Position numbers and translations under genes: made by a program. DNA of 64,000 nt. It comes from Deltaproteobacteria bacterium (GTDB lineage: Bacteria; Myxococcota_A; Polyangia; Polyangiales; JADJMO01). Positions within the stretch are counted from its first letter, which is position 1. Each line of letters begins with the position of its first letter. The notes beneath the pieces were generated by a model, which was given only the letters and a program-made list of their open reading frames with translations, had not been told where the DNA came from and made no database searches. The DNA is taken from positions 1 to 64,000 of the forward strand of contig JANYDK010000051.1 in assembly GCA_025363655.1 (NCBI GenBank). Reading direction: 5' to 3'. Below, in pieces: positions 27,035 to 35,846 of this stretch.

Positions 27035-27454
27035 ATGCGCAAGATCTCGCTGACGACGATGGTCTCGCTCTCGCTGATCTCGCTGATGGTCGCTGCGCTC
27101 GGCATGGTCGGCGGGACGGGGTGTCAGTTCGATTCGGGAAAGACGCCTTCGGCGGCGTCGCCTTCGTCGGAGTCCGAGGAAGTGGCCGAGCCGGTCAGCG
27201 CTGCACCTCCTGCGACCAGCGGCACCAAGGTCACCGCCGAGTCGCTCACCGAAGGGACTGAGCCGATCGCGACCACCAAGCCATCTGCGACGAGCAAGCC
27301 GCCGATGGCGCCGGTGTGCGATCCAGGCACGATTTCCTGTGGTACGGGCACCGGCGGCGCCTGCTGCAAGGCGAGCCAAATTTGCTGTCCAGGGGGCGTC
27401 GCGTACACGTATGGATGCCACGAGGGCAAAGGCCCTTGCCCGAAGATGCCCTGA
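27035..27454 (+). CDS. Small Cys-rich predicted lipoprotein
   Basis: ATG 27035 gives MRKISLTTMVSLSLISLMVAALGMVGGTGC, a long lipoprotein signal with lipobox GTGC. A Ser/Thr/Pro/Glu-rich linker of about 70 residues follows. The C-terminal 35 residues hold eight Cys (CDPGTISCGTGTGGACC, QICCPGG, YGCHEGKGPCP) in a granulin-like spacing with two CC pairs. This is a compact disulfide knot on a flexible tether. No function is known. The gene ends 24 bp before the convergent heparinase-like gene. Confidence 0.65.
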   Translation: MRKISLTTMVSLSLISLMVAALGMVGGTGCQFDSGKTPSAASPSSESEEVAEPVSAAPPATSGTKVTAESLTEGTEPIATTKPSATSKPPMAPVCDPGTISCGTGTGGACCKASQICCPGGVAYTYGCHEGKGPCPKMP

Positions 27455-27478
27455 CCTCGAAGCTCGAGATCCCGACAC

Positions 27479-29605
27479 TCACTTCATGAGCGGCAGCGCC
27501 TCGACGGCGACGGTGCGCGCGCCGGTGGTGATGGTGGTGCCATCGGCCTTCTTCCAATCGACGGTCGCGCCGGCGACGGTGTCACTGAAACGGATCGTCG
27601 CCGAGCCACCTCCCGTCAGCGTGATCTTCACGCCGTGTTGGCCGGCGACGTCGTCGGGCGTGACGCTCGCGACCACGCCATCGAGCGAAAGCACGTTGAG
27701 AAAGAGCGACGTATCCCCGGCGGCGTCGGCCGATTCGAAGCGGAATCCGCCGGACATGTCGCTGTCCTCGGCGGCCCAGGAGACGTTGCGCAACGTCGAG
27801 CCGAGAGGGAGCACCGCCTGCACGGTCAGCGTCGAGCCTGCGTTGGTGATGGTCGCCGTTCGTCCGGAAATGACCGGCGCGACGGGACTGTTGAGCTGCC
27901 AGACGCGGGTCACGCCCGAGCCGCTCGCCTTGGCGCGATCGAAGATGACGAACACGTTCGGCTTCAACCACACCATCTCGCGTCCGAGCGAAGCCACCCC
28001 GGTTTTTCCTGCGTAGGACGGGCTGAGGTCGGCGACGAGGTACGTCCAATCGGGCTCGTCCTGGAGGGCGACGAGGCTGTCGGTCTTGGTCTCGCTCTGG
28101 ACCTGTTCGATGGTCTTTCCGCCTTGATCGAAGCGAACGAGGTTGTGCGCGCGCGGCGTCGCGGCGAGGCCGGAGTGCGAGAGGATGTTCTCGTCGTACG
28201 CCAACCATCCGCGCTTGTAGATCATGAACGAGCCTTGATCTTGGTGGGCGTGCGACTCGGTGAAAGGGCCGGAGATGAGATGCGCCCAGGTCGCGTCCTT
28301 CGCCCAGGCGCTGCGCATGAAGACGTTGCCGGTGCCAGCCGCGTAATACACGGGGTAAACGTCGGTCGGTGCGACCTTGGTGAGCGCGGGGTTGGTATAG
28401 ATGAAATCGCTGTAGAGCATGAAGCCCTGCGACATCTTGGCGACGCTCGAGGCGTCGAAGACATAAGCGAGGCGCGCCGAGAGCGGATCGGACGGATAGA
28501 GCCACTCGAGCACGTTGGCGTAGTCACGGTGATAATCGAACAGCGACGCCGTGCTGTCGCGGGCATGATCGCCAATCGGAGCGATTCTGTCGTACGTGGG
28601 TACGATTTGATGGAGCATGAAGGCCAGTGACTGCTTCGTATGGGGCGTGAGATCGGCGATGCGCTGCGTCGTCGATTGCTCCCAAACATCGTAGAGCCGG
28701 AAGAGATCGCGCATCGAAATGCCATAGCCGGTGCCCTCGCGCGAGCCGCCGCCCGACAAGTCTTTGTCGAACGTGGGGACGAGCTGCGCTTGAATCTTGG
28801 CGTCACGGAACTTCGCGATCCAAGTCGGGCCTTGCGCGTCCTCGTGATACTCGACCAAGCCGAGCAGCACGGTCGCGCGAAGGAACGAGTAATAGTAATT
28901 GTCGACGGGATTGTCGATCGACCACCCGCTCCACGGAGTGACCTTCGAGCCCCATTTCGCGGTCTCGTAGTTCCAGACGTTGAACACGGCTTGATTGCCA
29001 TAGGCAAGCCAACGGGTGCGCTGCGCGGTGGTCACCGTGTCCCAACACCAGTCGAGCGTGAGGGCGACGTCGGCGAGGTCTTCACCGATGTAGAGATAAC
29101 TATCGCCCGCGATCTCGGGCGTCGTTCCCGCGGCGATTTTCGCCTCTTCGCCCGCGACGAAGGTGTCGACCTGGGCGATGGCGGCGATGCAGTGGGAAGC
29201 CGTGCCGGTGACCTGATACTTCAACGCCGAATACCAAGCGCGGTAATTGTAGGAGGTCGTCGACACCGCCACGAAGGCTTTGGCAGCCGGGTTGCCCGAG
29301 GTGACGAGGCTCGTCAGCCGCGCTTTCTGCGTCGGGTTGAGATAAATGCGCGGGTGACCGGTGGGGACTGCCCAGGGGCCGACGGTCGTGTCGGCGGGCG
29401 CATCGGGAGCATCGGAGGTGGTCGGCGTATCGGAGACGGGCGCATCCGACGGGGTCCCGTCGCCATTCGTCGCATCGCCGCCGCCACCTCCGTCTGGCGA
29501 GGCGTCGTCGTTCGCCGTGGCGGCGTCACCACCATCGTCGTTCGAGCTCGCCGAACAACCGAGGAGGAAAAACATCACCCAACTGCCTCTCACGATGGAA
29601 CGCAT
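27479..29605 (-). CDS. Heparinase II/III-like polysaccharide lyase lipoprotein
   Basis: ATG (complement 29603-29605) gives a signal MRSIVRGSWVMFFLLGC and an Asp/Thr/Gly tether of about 80 residues. Then comes an (alpha/alpha)n toroid: HPRIYLNPTQKARLTSLV, the Trp/Tyr-rich helices SYNYRAWYSALKY and NPVDNYYYSFLRA, and GDSYLYIGEDLADVALTLDWCWD. The second half is the heparinase II/III-like beta-sandwich (FMRSAWAKDATWAHLISGPF, SHAHQDQGSFMIYKRGWLA with the active-site His region). It would cleave uronic-acid polysaccharide by beta-elimination. The substrate (alginate, heparan-like or an exopolysaccharide) cannot be told. Length is 708 residues. Confidence 0.75.
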   Translation of the reverse strand: MRSIVRGSWVMFFLLGCSASSNDDGGDAATANDDASPDGGGGGDATNGDGTPSDAPVSDTPTTSDAPDAPADTTVGPWAVPTGHPRIYLNPTQKARLTSLVTSGNPAAKAFVAVSTTSYNYRAWYSALKYQVTGTASHCIAAIAQVDTFVAGEEAKIAAGTTPEIAGDSYLYIGEDLADVALTLDWCWDTVTTAQRTRWLAYGNQAVFNVWNYETAKWGSKVTPWSGWSIDNPVDNYYYSFLRATVLLGLVEYHEDAQGPTWIAKFRDAKIQAQLVPTFDKDLSGGGSREGTGYGISMRDLFRLYDVWEQSTTQRIADLTPHTKQSLAFMLHQIVPTYDRIAPIGDHARDSTASLFDYHRDYANVLEWLYPSDPLSARLAYVFDASSVAKMSQGFMLYSDFIYTNPALTKVAPTDVYPVYYAAGTGNVFMRSAWAKDATWAHLISGPFTESHAHQDQGSFMIYKRGWLAYDENILSHSGLAATPRAHNLVRFDQGGKTIEQVQSETKTDSLVALQDEPDWTYLVADLSPSYAGKTGVASLGREMVWLKPNVFVIFDRAKASGSGVTRVWQLNSPVAPVISGRTATITNAGSTLTVQAVLPLGSTLRNVSWAAEDSDMSGGFRFESADAAGDTSLFLNVLSLDGVVASVTPDDVAGQHGVKITLTGGGSATIRFSDTVAGATVDWKKADGTTITTGARTVAVEALPLMK

Positions 29606-29778
29606 GCCCGGCGCGGGTGCACCGTGCGTGCCGACGAGCAGCGGGCGAGCAACGGCGAAACAAGCGAAAAACTGGCCGATTCGAGCGGTAGGCAGGCGCC
29701 TTGTGACGAAACTCGTTGCGTAACAGTTCGCGCGTGAGGGTTGACAGCGAGGCCTCACGATCGCTCCCATGCCCATCG

Positions 29779-30180
29779 ATGAATCCCTACGCACCGCCCA
29801 CGGCTCCGATCGGCGCCGCCCTCGCCACCGAGCCTGCGTCCCAGGAGCGCATCGACGAGATCACGAGGCAGATCAAGAGCCTCAACGCGCGTAGCTTTCT
29901 CTTCGGCCTGCCGGGCATCGCCTTGCAGGTCTACGGCAACGGTCACCCGCCGGTCGAGGCGCTGCTCTTCGTCGGCGGCGGCTTGGTGCTCTTCGTGATC
30001 GGTCTGTATCACTACGCGAAGATGCGCGGCATGCATCCGGCGTTTTGCCTCGTCGGGCTCATCAGTTGCGTCGGAATGCTGGTGCTTTTCTTCCTGCCGA
30101 AGAAGTGCCTCAACTGCGCGACGTCGCACGGGTTCAATGCCAAGCAGTGTCGGCAATGTGGGTGTCCGTTGGGGTCGTGA
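29779..30180 (+). CDS. Two-helix membrane protein with C-terminal zinc-ribbon-like Cys motif
   Basis: Starts at ATG 29779 (MNPYAPPTAP) and is 133 residues long. A helix with ERIDEITRQIKSLNARS is followed by hydrophobic segments FLFGLPGIALQVYG, ALLFVGGGLVLFVIGLY, and FCLVGLISCVGMLVLFFL. The C-terminus has paired Cys motifs, CLNC ... CRQCGCP, that look like a zinc ribbon on the cytoplasmic side. No known family is assigned. It faces the divergent heparinase-like gene across a 173-bp gap. Confidence 0.65.
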   Translation: MNPYAPPTAPIGAALATEPASQERIDEITRQIKSLNARSFLFGLPGIALQVYGNGHPPVEALLFVGGGLVLFVIGLYHYAKMRGMHPAFCLVGLISCVGMLVLFFLPKKCLNCATSHGFNAKQCRQCGCPLGS

Positions 30181-30244
30181 CGACCGCATCGGCGGGACGG
30201 GGAATGCATTGCCGAGGACGCCGGTTGACCGCGCGGAGGTCCTC

Positions 30245-30721
30245 TTGCGCCCAGCGTCTGCGTCCGGCCGGTCACGGTACATACCCGGCGCGATCGGCGC
30301 TTTCCTCGCCGTGGGTACATGCATGGGCTGCATCGACGAAGCCGACGTCGCGCCGGCGCAGGACCCCTCGTCGTCGACGACCTATGGCCCCGCAACGGCT
30401 GTCTACAGGCCGAACGCAATCTCGTACGCCTCGATCCCGATGAGCGAGTCGACCGAGGTGGTCCCCGCGCCCGAGCTCCCGCTCCCCGCCGAGACGGCGA
30501 GCTTGCGGGTCTTCACCACGACGGATGTCGGCCGGCTCACCGAGGTCATCGGCGTGCTCGACATTCGCACCAGTGCAGACAGCGAAGACCGCGGGTTCGA
30601 TTTACTTCGCGTGCGTGCGCGTGAGCTCGGCGCCGATGCGGTGCTCGGCGCTCAGTTCGTGCAGGGGAAGGATGGCGCGCCGGCGCACTTGACGGGCTTG
30701 GCAGTGAAATATTTGCGGTAG
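30245..30721 (+). CDS. Predicted lipoprotein with YbjQ-like domain
   Basis: The start is uncertain. An ATG at 30137 lies inside the previous gene; TTG 30245 gives a plausible signal (SGRSRYIPGAIGAFLAVGT) ahead of Cys in CMGC. After an acidic/Pro linker, the last 80 residues (VFTTTDVGRLTEVIGVLDIR, then GFDLLRVRARELGADAVLGA and AVKYLR) recall the YbjQ heavy-metal-binding-like fold, with the LGADAVLG segment as main resemblance. This is a weak assignment. The gene may be co-transcribed with the preceding membrane protein. Confidence 0.5.
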   Translation: MRPASASGRSRYIPGAIGAFLAVGTCMGCIDEADVAPAQDPSSSTTYGPATAVYRPNAISYASIPMSESTEVVPAPELPLPAETASLRVFTTTDVGRLTEVIGVLDIRTSADSEDRGFDLLRVRARELGADAVLGAQFVQGKDGAPAHLTGLAVKYLR

Positions 30722-30777
30722 GAGCTCAACCGCCCGGCAGCCACCGCCCCCGTCATCGACTCCAGCGAACGCGCCGC

Positions 30778-32058
30778 TTACTTGAGAATCGAAAGCACCT
30801 TCGTCGGCGTGAGCCAATAGATGTGCGTCGCGTCGACAGCGACCGAACCGAATGTCTCGGTGCCAGCAACCAGCGTCTCGATGCAGCCCCCCGTGCGGAG
30901 CATGCGCCGCAAGACACCTTTGCCCGACGGATTCTCCGTCCAATAGAGATACGTGGAGTCGGCGGCCAAACCGCGGGCGTCGTCGGTGTCGGCCATGACC
31001 TTCGAAGCGGCAAGCGCCGGATCGGCTTCGAGAATTTGCGACGGGCCTACGTTGGTATCGATCCAATAGAGATCGGTGGTCATCGCTACCAAGTTGAAGG
31101 GTAGCCCCCACGGCACGCTGACGGACGTCGTCGTGCCACCCGCGATCGGTACGCGTCGAATGCTGCCGGGCGAGAAATAGATTCCCGCGTAGACGTAGCC
31201 GCCACTCACGGACAGCGATGCGGCGCCCAAGCTTCCGAAGCACGTGACGGGCCCGGCAACCGCACCGACGTCGGCAGAATCGAGCTTCGTCGACCAAAGC
31301 CACGAATTGTAGGCGATCGAACCGCAGGGCGCGCTGGAAGCCGAGAAATACAACCGGGTGGGGCCGACGGCGATGCTTTTGATCGCCACGGCCGGGCTCG
31401 CCAAAATCGAGGTCGCTCCGCCCACCTTCGCCACCGCGACGACGGCGAACGACGGCGAGGCCGTGCTCCAATAGACATTCGTCGTCCCGACCGCGGCGTT
31501 CGCCGGCGAGGACTGTCCAGAAGCCACCGTCGTCGGTGCCGTGGCGCCAACGCCGAACCAGGCGACGGTCCCTGCGTCGTCGGTCCATACCGCACCGGTG
31601 TCGTCCGCAGCTAGGCTCGTCGGCGATCCGGTGGCGAGGGTCGTCGGAACGTGGGGACTCGTCGACCCGCAGCCGCTGTCCGTCGAGCCATCGGCGTCGC
31701 TCGAGCTGGAGCCATCGGCGTCGCTCGGGCTGGAACCATCAGCGTCACTCGGACTGGAACCATCGGCGTCGCTCGGGCTGGAACCATCGGCGTCACTCGG
31801 ACTGGAGCCATCGGCGTCGCTCGAGCTCGGTGAATCGGTGTGAACATCGCCAATCGACGAATCGAGAGCGCACTCACACGCGGCGAAGCCGCTGCCGTCG
31901 GGGAGGCACACTTGGAATCCAGCACACGCCCCAGGTCCCGCACAGGCGATCGAGGTGCCAGGCACGCAGGGGGTGGCGGAGGGTGAACTGCTCGGCGAGC
32001 AGTTCGCGAGGCAGGCAAGGAGCGCCGACAGCGCAAACGAGAGCGTCGTCTTCATCAT
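30778..32058 (-). CDS. Beta-propeller lipoprotein with Ser/Asp repeat tether
   Basis: ATG at complement 32056-32058 (or the next codon) gives MMKTTLSFALSALLACLANC with lipobox LANC. A short Cys-rich piece (CVPGTSIACAGPGACAGFQVC) follows, then six copies of an eight-residue SSPSDADG-type repeat. The body is a beta-propeller with blade cores NVYWST, RLYFSA, YVYAGI, DLYWID, YLYWTE and IYWLTP, the same type as the gene at the window's left edge. It is presumably displayed on the cell surface through its flexible tether. No catalytic residues are visible. Length is 426 residues. Confidence 0.75.
   Translation of the reverse strand: MMKTTLSFALSALLACLANCSPSSSPSATPCVPGTSIACAGPGACAGFQVCLPDGSGFAACECALDSSIGDVHTDSPSSSDADGSSPSDADGSSPSDADGSSPSDADGSSPSDADGSSSSDADGSTDSGCGSTSPHVPTTLATGSPTSLAADDTGAVWTDDAGTVAWFGVGATAPTTVASGQSSPANAAVGTTNVYWSTASPSFAVVAVAKVGGATSILASPAVAIKSIAVGPTRLYFSASSAPCGSIAYNSWLWSTKLDSADVGAVAGPVTCFGSLGAASLSVSGGYVYAGIYFSPGSIRRVPIAGGTTTSVSVPWGLPFNLVAMTTDLYWIDTNVGPSQILEADPALAASKVMADTDDARGLAADSTYLYWTENPSGKGVLRRMLRTGGCIETLVAGTETFGSVAVDATHIYWLTPTKVLSILK
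31685..31828. repeat. Six 24-bp tandem repeats
   Basis: Six contiguous 24-bp units (GAGCCATCGGCGTC... on the + strand) with a few synonymous changes encode the SSPSDADG tether repeats of the lipoprotein at 30778-32058. The unit is a multiple of three, so expansion or loss keeps the frame. Confidence 0.9.
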
Positions 32059-32126
32059 GGATTCCAGCTTGGGTGTCTGTCGACACAGCTGCATTCACGA
32101 TGAAATGCAACAGAGCGCGCCCAACG

Positions 32127-33539
32127 TCACGGCGGCGCGAGCAGCCCCGCCTCCGGGCCCGGCCCATCCAATGCTTGCAAGAACGCCACGAGATCCCGCT
32201 CCTCCCGCGCGCTGAGCTCGATTGCACTCAACTCCCCATGCCCGAGATACCCCCCAGGGGCATCTCCCCCTTTCCGAAAGAACGCCACCACCTCGCTCAA
32301 TTGCGCAAAATGCCCCGTGTGCATGAAGCTCGGATGACTCGCCACGCACCGTAACGTGGGAGTCCGAAATGCCCCCAGCATCGAATCGGACACCGACGCC
32401 GGCAAACGACCATCGTCACCGTCGCTGTACATGCCTTTGACGTTGAGCGGATCGACGAGCGCACCCGCCAGCCCCGCCTTCGCACCCGGATCATCCTTGT
32501 CGACGAACGCGACGGCGACCACCTGAGGGCGAAGTCCGACGTTGTGAAAGCCTCCGTCAGTGAGGTTCGGCCCGGAGTGGCATTGTACGCACTTGGCCTT
32601 CCCGACGAAGAGCGCCGCTCCCCGCTCTTCGGCACGCGAGAGCGCGGAAGCATCTCCATCGAGCCAGGCGTCGAATCGTCCAGCGCCACAGCGGAGGAGT
32701 CGCACATAGGCGGCAATCGCCTTCGCGGTGTTGACCGTGACACGGGTGACCGCCTCTTGGTCGGCCGGCGTCATGGCGTCGTAATCGGCGTGATCGCCGG
32801 GTTTTCCACGGCAAACGTAGGTCGTGCCGGTCGCCACCGTCTTCTCGACGCAGCCCGCGTTCGAGGGCGCGAGCTGCGGAAAACGCTTCTCGTCGTCGAG
32901 CGGCGGCATCGGTCCGAAGATCGCTTCGTATTCGCTACGGTGGTATCGGTGGATTTGTTCGGCGACGAAGAGACGGCCGCTGTTGAGCTCGCGTTCGTTC
33001 TCCATCACGCCGATCGCCTGGCGCCACATCGAGTCGCGCTCGCCGCCCCAATTGAAGAGTTGGACGAATCCCGACTCGAGGAGCGTCGGCGCCTTGCGCG
33101 AGCCCCAGAGCGCGCCGAGCGAGATTTGTTTGCCGCGGCTACGTGTGTCGACGAATCCCCCCTGGGGGAGATGACACCCGGCGCAGCTCACCTTGCCCGC
33201 TTCGCCGTGCACGCCGAGCGAGCCGGTCGCTCCGTCGTTGTCGCCTTCGAGGAGCGGTCCCGAGAGCGAAGAATCGAAGAAGAGCTTCTGTCCGAACGCG
33301 CGCGCGAGGGGTACATCGCCGTAGGCGTTGCTGACGTCGGGCTTGGGCGGCGCGGGATCGTAACGCAACGACTTCAGCTTGGCTCGCTCTTCGTTGGTGA
33401 AGACGGGCGCCGGATCGTCGAGCGCGTCCGCCGAGCCTCCAGCATCCTCCACGCTTGGATTCGTGGATGATCCGGCGCTGGAGCAGGCGAAGCCGAGGAG
33501 AGAGGTCAGCGCGAGAAGCGTCGCGGTGACGAGCCGCAC
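32127..33539 (-). CDS. MauG/cytochrome c peroxidase-family diheme lipoprotein
   Basis: GTG (complement 33537-33539) follows the upstream stop by one base and gives a lipoprotein signal ending LLGFAC (anchor Cys20). Two heme motifs are present: CAGCH at 120-124 and CVQCH at 318-322. Other family features are LARAFGQKLFFDSSLSG, FVDTRSRGKQISLGALWGSRKAPTLL (in parts), GAFRTPTLRCV and MHTGHFAQLSEVVAFF. Such enzymes reduce peroxide or, in the MauG branch, oxidise protein side chains through high-valent heme. The exact branch cannot be decided by eye. The near-fused upstream gene suggests a dedicated partner or substrate protein. Length is 470 residues. Confidence 0.85.
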   Translation of the reverse strand: MRLVTATLLALTSLLGFACSSAGSSTNPSVEDAGGSADALDDPAPVFTNEERAKLKSLRYDPAPPKPDVSNAYGDVPLARAFGQKLFFDSSLSGPLLEGDNDGATGSLGVHGEAGKVSCAGCHLPQGGFVDTRSRGKQISLGALWGSRKAPTLLESGFVQLFNWGGERDSMWRQAIGVMENERELNSGRLFVAEQIHRYHRSEYEAIFGPMPPLDDEKRFPQLAPSNAGCVEKTVATGTTYVCRGKPGDHADYDAMTPADQEAVTRVTVNTAKAIAAYVRLLRCGAGRFDAWLDGDASALSRAEERGAALFVGKAKCVQCHSGPNLTDGGFHNVGLRPQVVAVAFVDKDDPGAKAGLAGALVDPLNVKGMYSDGDDGRLPASVSDSMLGAFRTPTLRCVASHPSFMHTGHFAQLSEVVAFFRKGGDAPGGYLGHGELSAIELSAREERDLVAFLQALDGPGPEAGLLAPP

Positions 33540-33540
33540 G

Positions 33541-35814
33541 TCACGGCCCCCACTCGGTGCCGCAGGGGAATCGCTTCTCGTCCCAGGCCGGCGCGGGCAC
33601 TCCCTGCGAGATGCCGAGCTCGTCGAAGCGCCGATCGGTGCGGAGGAAGCTGTAGCTACGGAGATACTTGTTGGGCGTGTCGGGATCGGCCGGATCGTCG
33701 ATGCCGAGGTGGTAGCCGACGGCGTGGAAGAAGACCGAGACCGGTCCAGCCGGCATGCGCCCCGGAGGGAGCGCTCCACACCCCGCGGGCTTGTCGTCCA
33801 TGAAGAGATACACGCGGTCGGTCGACACGTAGACGTCGAATTGCACCGGCCGATCGAAGCCGAAGAGTTGATGGAGCACCGGCTCGGGGAGCCACGGTTG
33901 ACCGTTGTTGGTCCAATGCGTCAGCGGCCCGTGGGTGTTGGCGCGTTTGCATTGCGCGCCGACGCCCCAACCGCGTTGATCGCAGAATTGGACCTGAAGA
34001 TCGTCGGAGACCGGTTGAATGAGAATCGTCGAGTATTTCCCGCCGGCGCCGTCGATGGGCCCGAGGCGAGCGTCGATGGGAATTTCCCATGGGTGATAAC
34101 CCTCGGTGCCGGGCGCGAGGTAGGGCGTGGTGGTGATGACGATGCCGGGATATCGACGTAGCGTCGAGGGCACCTCGACCGTCATCCGCGTATGGATGAA
34201 GGATCCCGAGTTGATCTTCCAATCGAATCCGCGCGGGAGAATTCCGATGCCGCAGGACGAGCCCCAATCGGTACAACCGATTTGCAATTCGCCGAGCACC
34301 GAGCCGAAGCTCTTGTTGGTGGTGCCGCCGATGTCGATGAACCACTTGTCGTTCTGGTACATCTCCATCAAGCCGGCGCTGCCGTCTTCGCCGACCTTCG
34401 GCGGCTGTGTCCAGGTCGAGCCAGCCCCGAACGATTCGTAGAAGTCGAACTTCGGCGGCTCTTGCGGCTTCACGTCGACGAACGAGCGCGCGATCGGCTT
34501 CGGTCGGTTGTTCGGGTCGTGCTGCCCATTCCAGAAGACCTCGCCCGAGCCGGCGAGCCGCGCCTCATCGAGGGTGATCGACGGGTGCGCGCTCGATTCG
34601 CCGGGATCGGCTGGTGCATGCGTGCCGCCGATGTAACCGCCGGGGAACGGACAACCGTCGTCGAGCGCCTCGATGACGAACGTCGTCTGCGCGGCGACAC
34701 CGGTGTATGCGAGCGACGTCATCGGCCTGTTGCCTTGATGAAGCACGCGCTGGAAGCGCTCTTCTCCGGCCGCGAGGACGTCGTGACGATCGTAGAGCAC
34801 GCGATGGAGCGGCACCGAGCCGGCCTCCTGCGTGGCGAAGATCTTGAACCGCAATCCCGACACGTCGACCGACGCCGGATCGTCGTTCTTCAGGCGAAAA
34901 TCGCGTTCGGCGCCGTCGGTGAAGAGCACCGTCGGGGGCGCCCAGGTCTTCGAGTTGTATTGCTCGTAGTAGACCGGCATCGTGCCGGCGTCGGGCGCGT
35001 AGAAGACGATGCCGTCGTCGCGTCCACCCTTGGCCACCGCGGCATCACGCGCGGCCGTGCCGAGCACGTAATCGGCGGCGTTGAAGTCGTTGCCGGGGAC
35101 GACCGCCCAATCGGCGTTCATGTAACCGCCCTTGCGGCTCGGATCGGCGATGCGATAGACCGCTTGTCGCCCGTCGCCCGGCGTGAGGAAGACGTAGCCG
35201 AGGACGGCTTCGCTCACCTTGCGTCGATATCCCGCGAGCGAGACGTCGAGCGTCGAAGTCTCGTGCCCGAGCGAGATGTCGTAACCCGAGGCTTTGTCCT
35301 TCTCGCGCTCTTGCAACACCACGTCGCCGCTGCAGCGGTAGATGGCATTCTTCACCTGCAGCTCACCGGCCTTGCCGACGAGGATGTCTTCCTTCTTCGG
35401 ATAGGCGTAAATGCGATAGTCGCGCGCGCCCTCCACCGGATCGAAGTCGACGATGGCCGTGTCACCGTGCACCGTCAGGCGGACGCCGGTCATCGCCGGG
35501 AGGGCCGGCATGTCGCCCGGGGTGACGCAGCCGCCGGCCGTACATTGATATCCGGCGCCGGAAATACAGGCCTTTCCGTCGCACATCGAATCGAGACAGT
35601 CGATTTGTCCGTTGCAGTCGCTGTCGATGCCGTCGGTGCAGTTGGACTCTTTCGCTTCGGTGGCGACGCACGCAGGAGCGGTGTCGGGCGTGCCGCTGGT
35701 ACCTCCGTCGACTCCGTCGGCGACGACGGGATAATTGGAGTGACCACAGGCGACGAAGGCCGTACCGAAGACCGCCACGATGACGCATCCAGAGAGGGCG
35801 TAGGCGCGCTTCAT
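33541..35814 (-). CDS. Large lipoprotein with Cys/Asp MopE-like motif
   Basis: ATG (complement 35812-35814) gives a signal MKRAYALSGCVIVAVFGTAFVAC. Near residue 60-85 there is a Cys/Asp motif (NCTDGIDSDCNGQIDCLD, then CDGKAC) like the tail of the putative metal-binding MopE motif common in myxobacteria. A fibronectin-like strand region follows (VRLTVHGDTAIVDFDPVEGA). The C-terminal half is beta-rich and Trp-containing (FDFYESFGAGSTWTQPP; FDVYVSTDRVYLFMDDKPAG), like a lectin/glucanase sandwich. No catalytic pair is identified. It ends one base before the diheme lipoprotein gene, so the two products are very likely made together. Length is 757 residues. Confidence 0.65.
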   Translation of the reverse strand: MKRAYALSGCVIVAVFGTAFVACGHSNYPVVADGVDGGTSGTPDTAPACVATEAKESNCTDGIDSDCNGQIDCLDSMCDGKACISGAGYQCTAGGCVTPGDMPALPAMTGVRLTVHGDTAIVDFDPVEGARDYRIYAYPKKEDILVGKAGELQVKNAIYRCSGDVVLQEREKDKASGYDISLGHETSTLDVSLAGYRRKVSEAVLGYVFLTPGDGRQAVYRIADPSRKGGYMNADWAVVPGNDFNAADYVLGTAARDAAVAKGGRDDGIVFYAPDAGTMPVYYEQYNSKTWAPPTVLFTDGAERDFRLKNDDPASVDVSGLRFKIFATQEAGSVPLHRVLYDRHDVLAAGEERFQRVLHQGNRPMTSLAYTGVAAQTTFVIEALDDGCPFPGGYIGGTHAPADPGESSAHPSITLDEARLAGSGEVFWNGQHDPNNRPKPIARSFVDVKPQEPPKFDFYESFGAGSTWTQPPKVGEDGSAGLMEMYQNDKWFIDIGGTTNKSFGSVLGELQIGCTDWGSSCGIGILPRGFDWKINSGSFIHTRMTVEVPSTLRRYPGIVITTTPYLAPGTEGYHPWEIPIDARLGPIDGAGGKYSTILIQPVSDDLQVQFCDQRGWGVGAQCKRANTHGPLTHWTNNGQPWLPEPVLHQLFGFDRPVQFDVYVSTDRVYLFMDDKPAGCGALPPGRMPAGPVSVFFHAVGYHLGIDDPADPDTPNKYLRSYSFLRTDRRFDELGISQGVPAPAWDEKRFPCGTEWGP

Positions 35815-35846
35815 GGTGGATGAGTGCCCGGCCGCGTGACGGTCCG

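Noticed and set aside
30137-30244. Upstream start for the YbjQ-like lipoprotein
   Set aside because: It would overlap the preceding gene by 44 bp and put about 36 residues before the signal sequence.
31685-31828. Possible CRISPR array
   Set aside because: The repeats are contiguous with no unique spacers and encode a protein tether.
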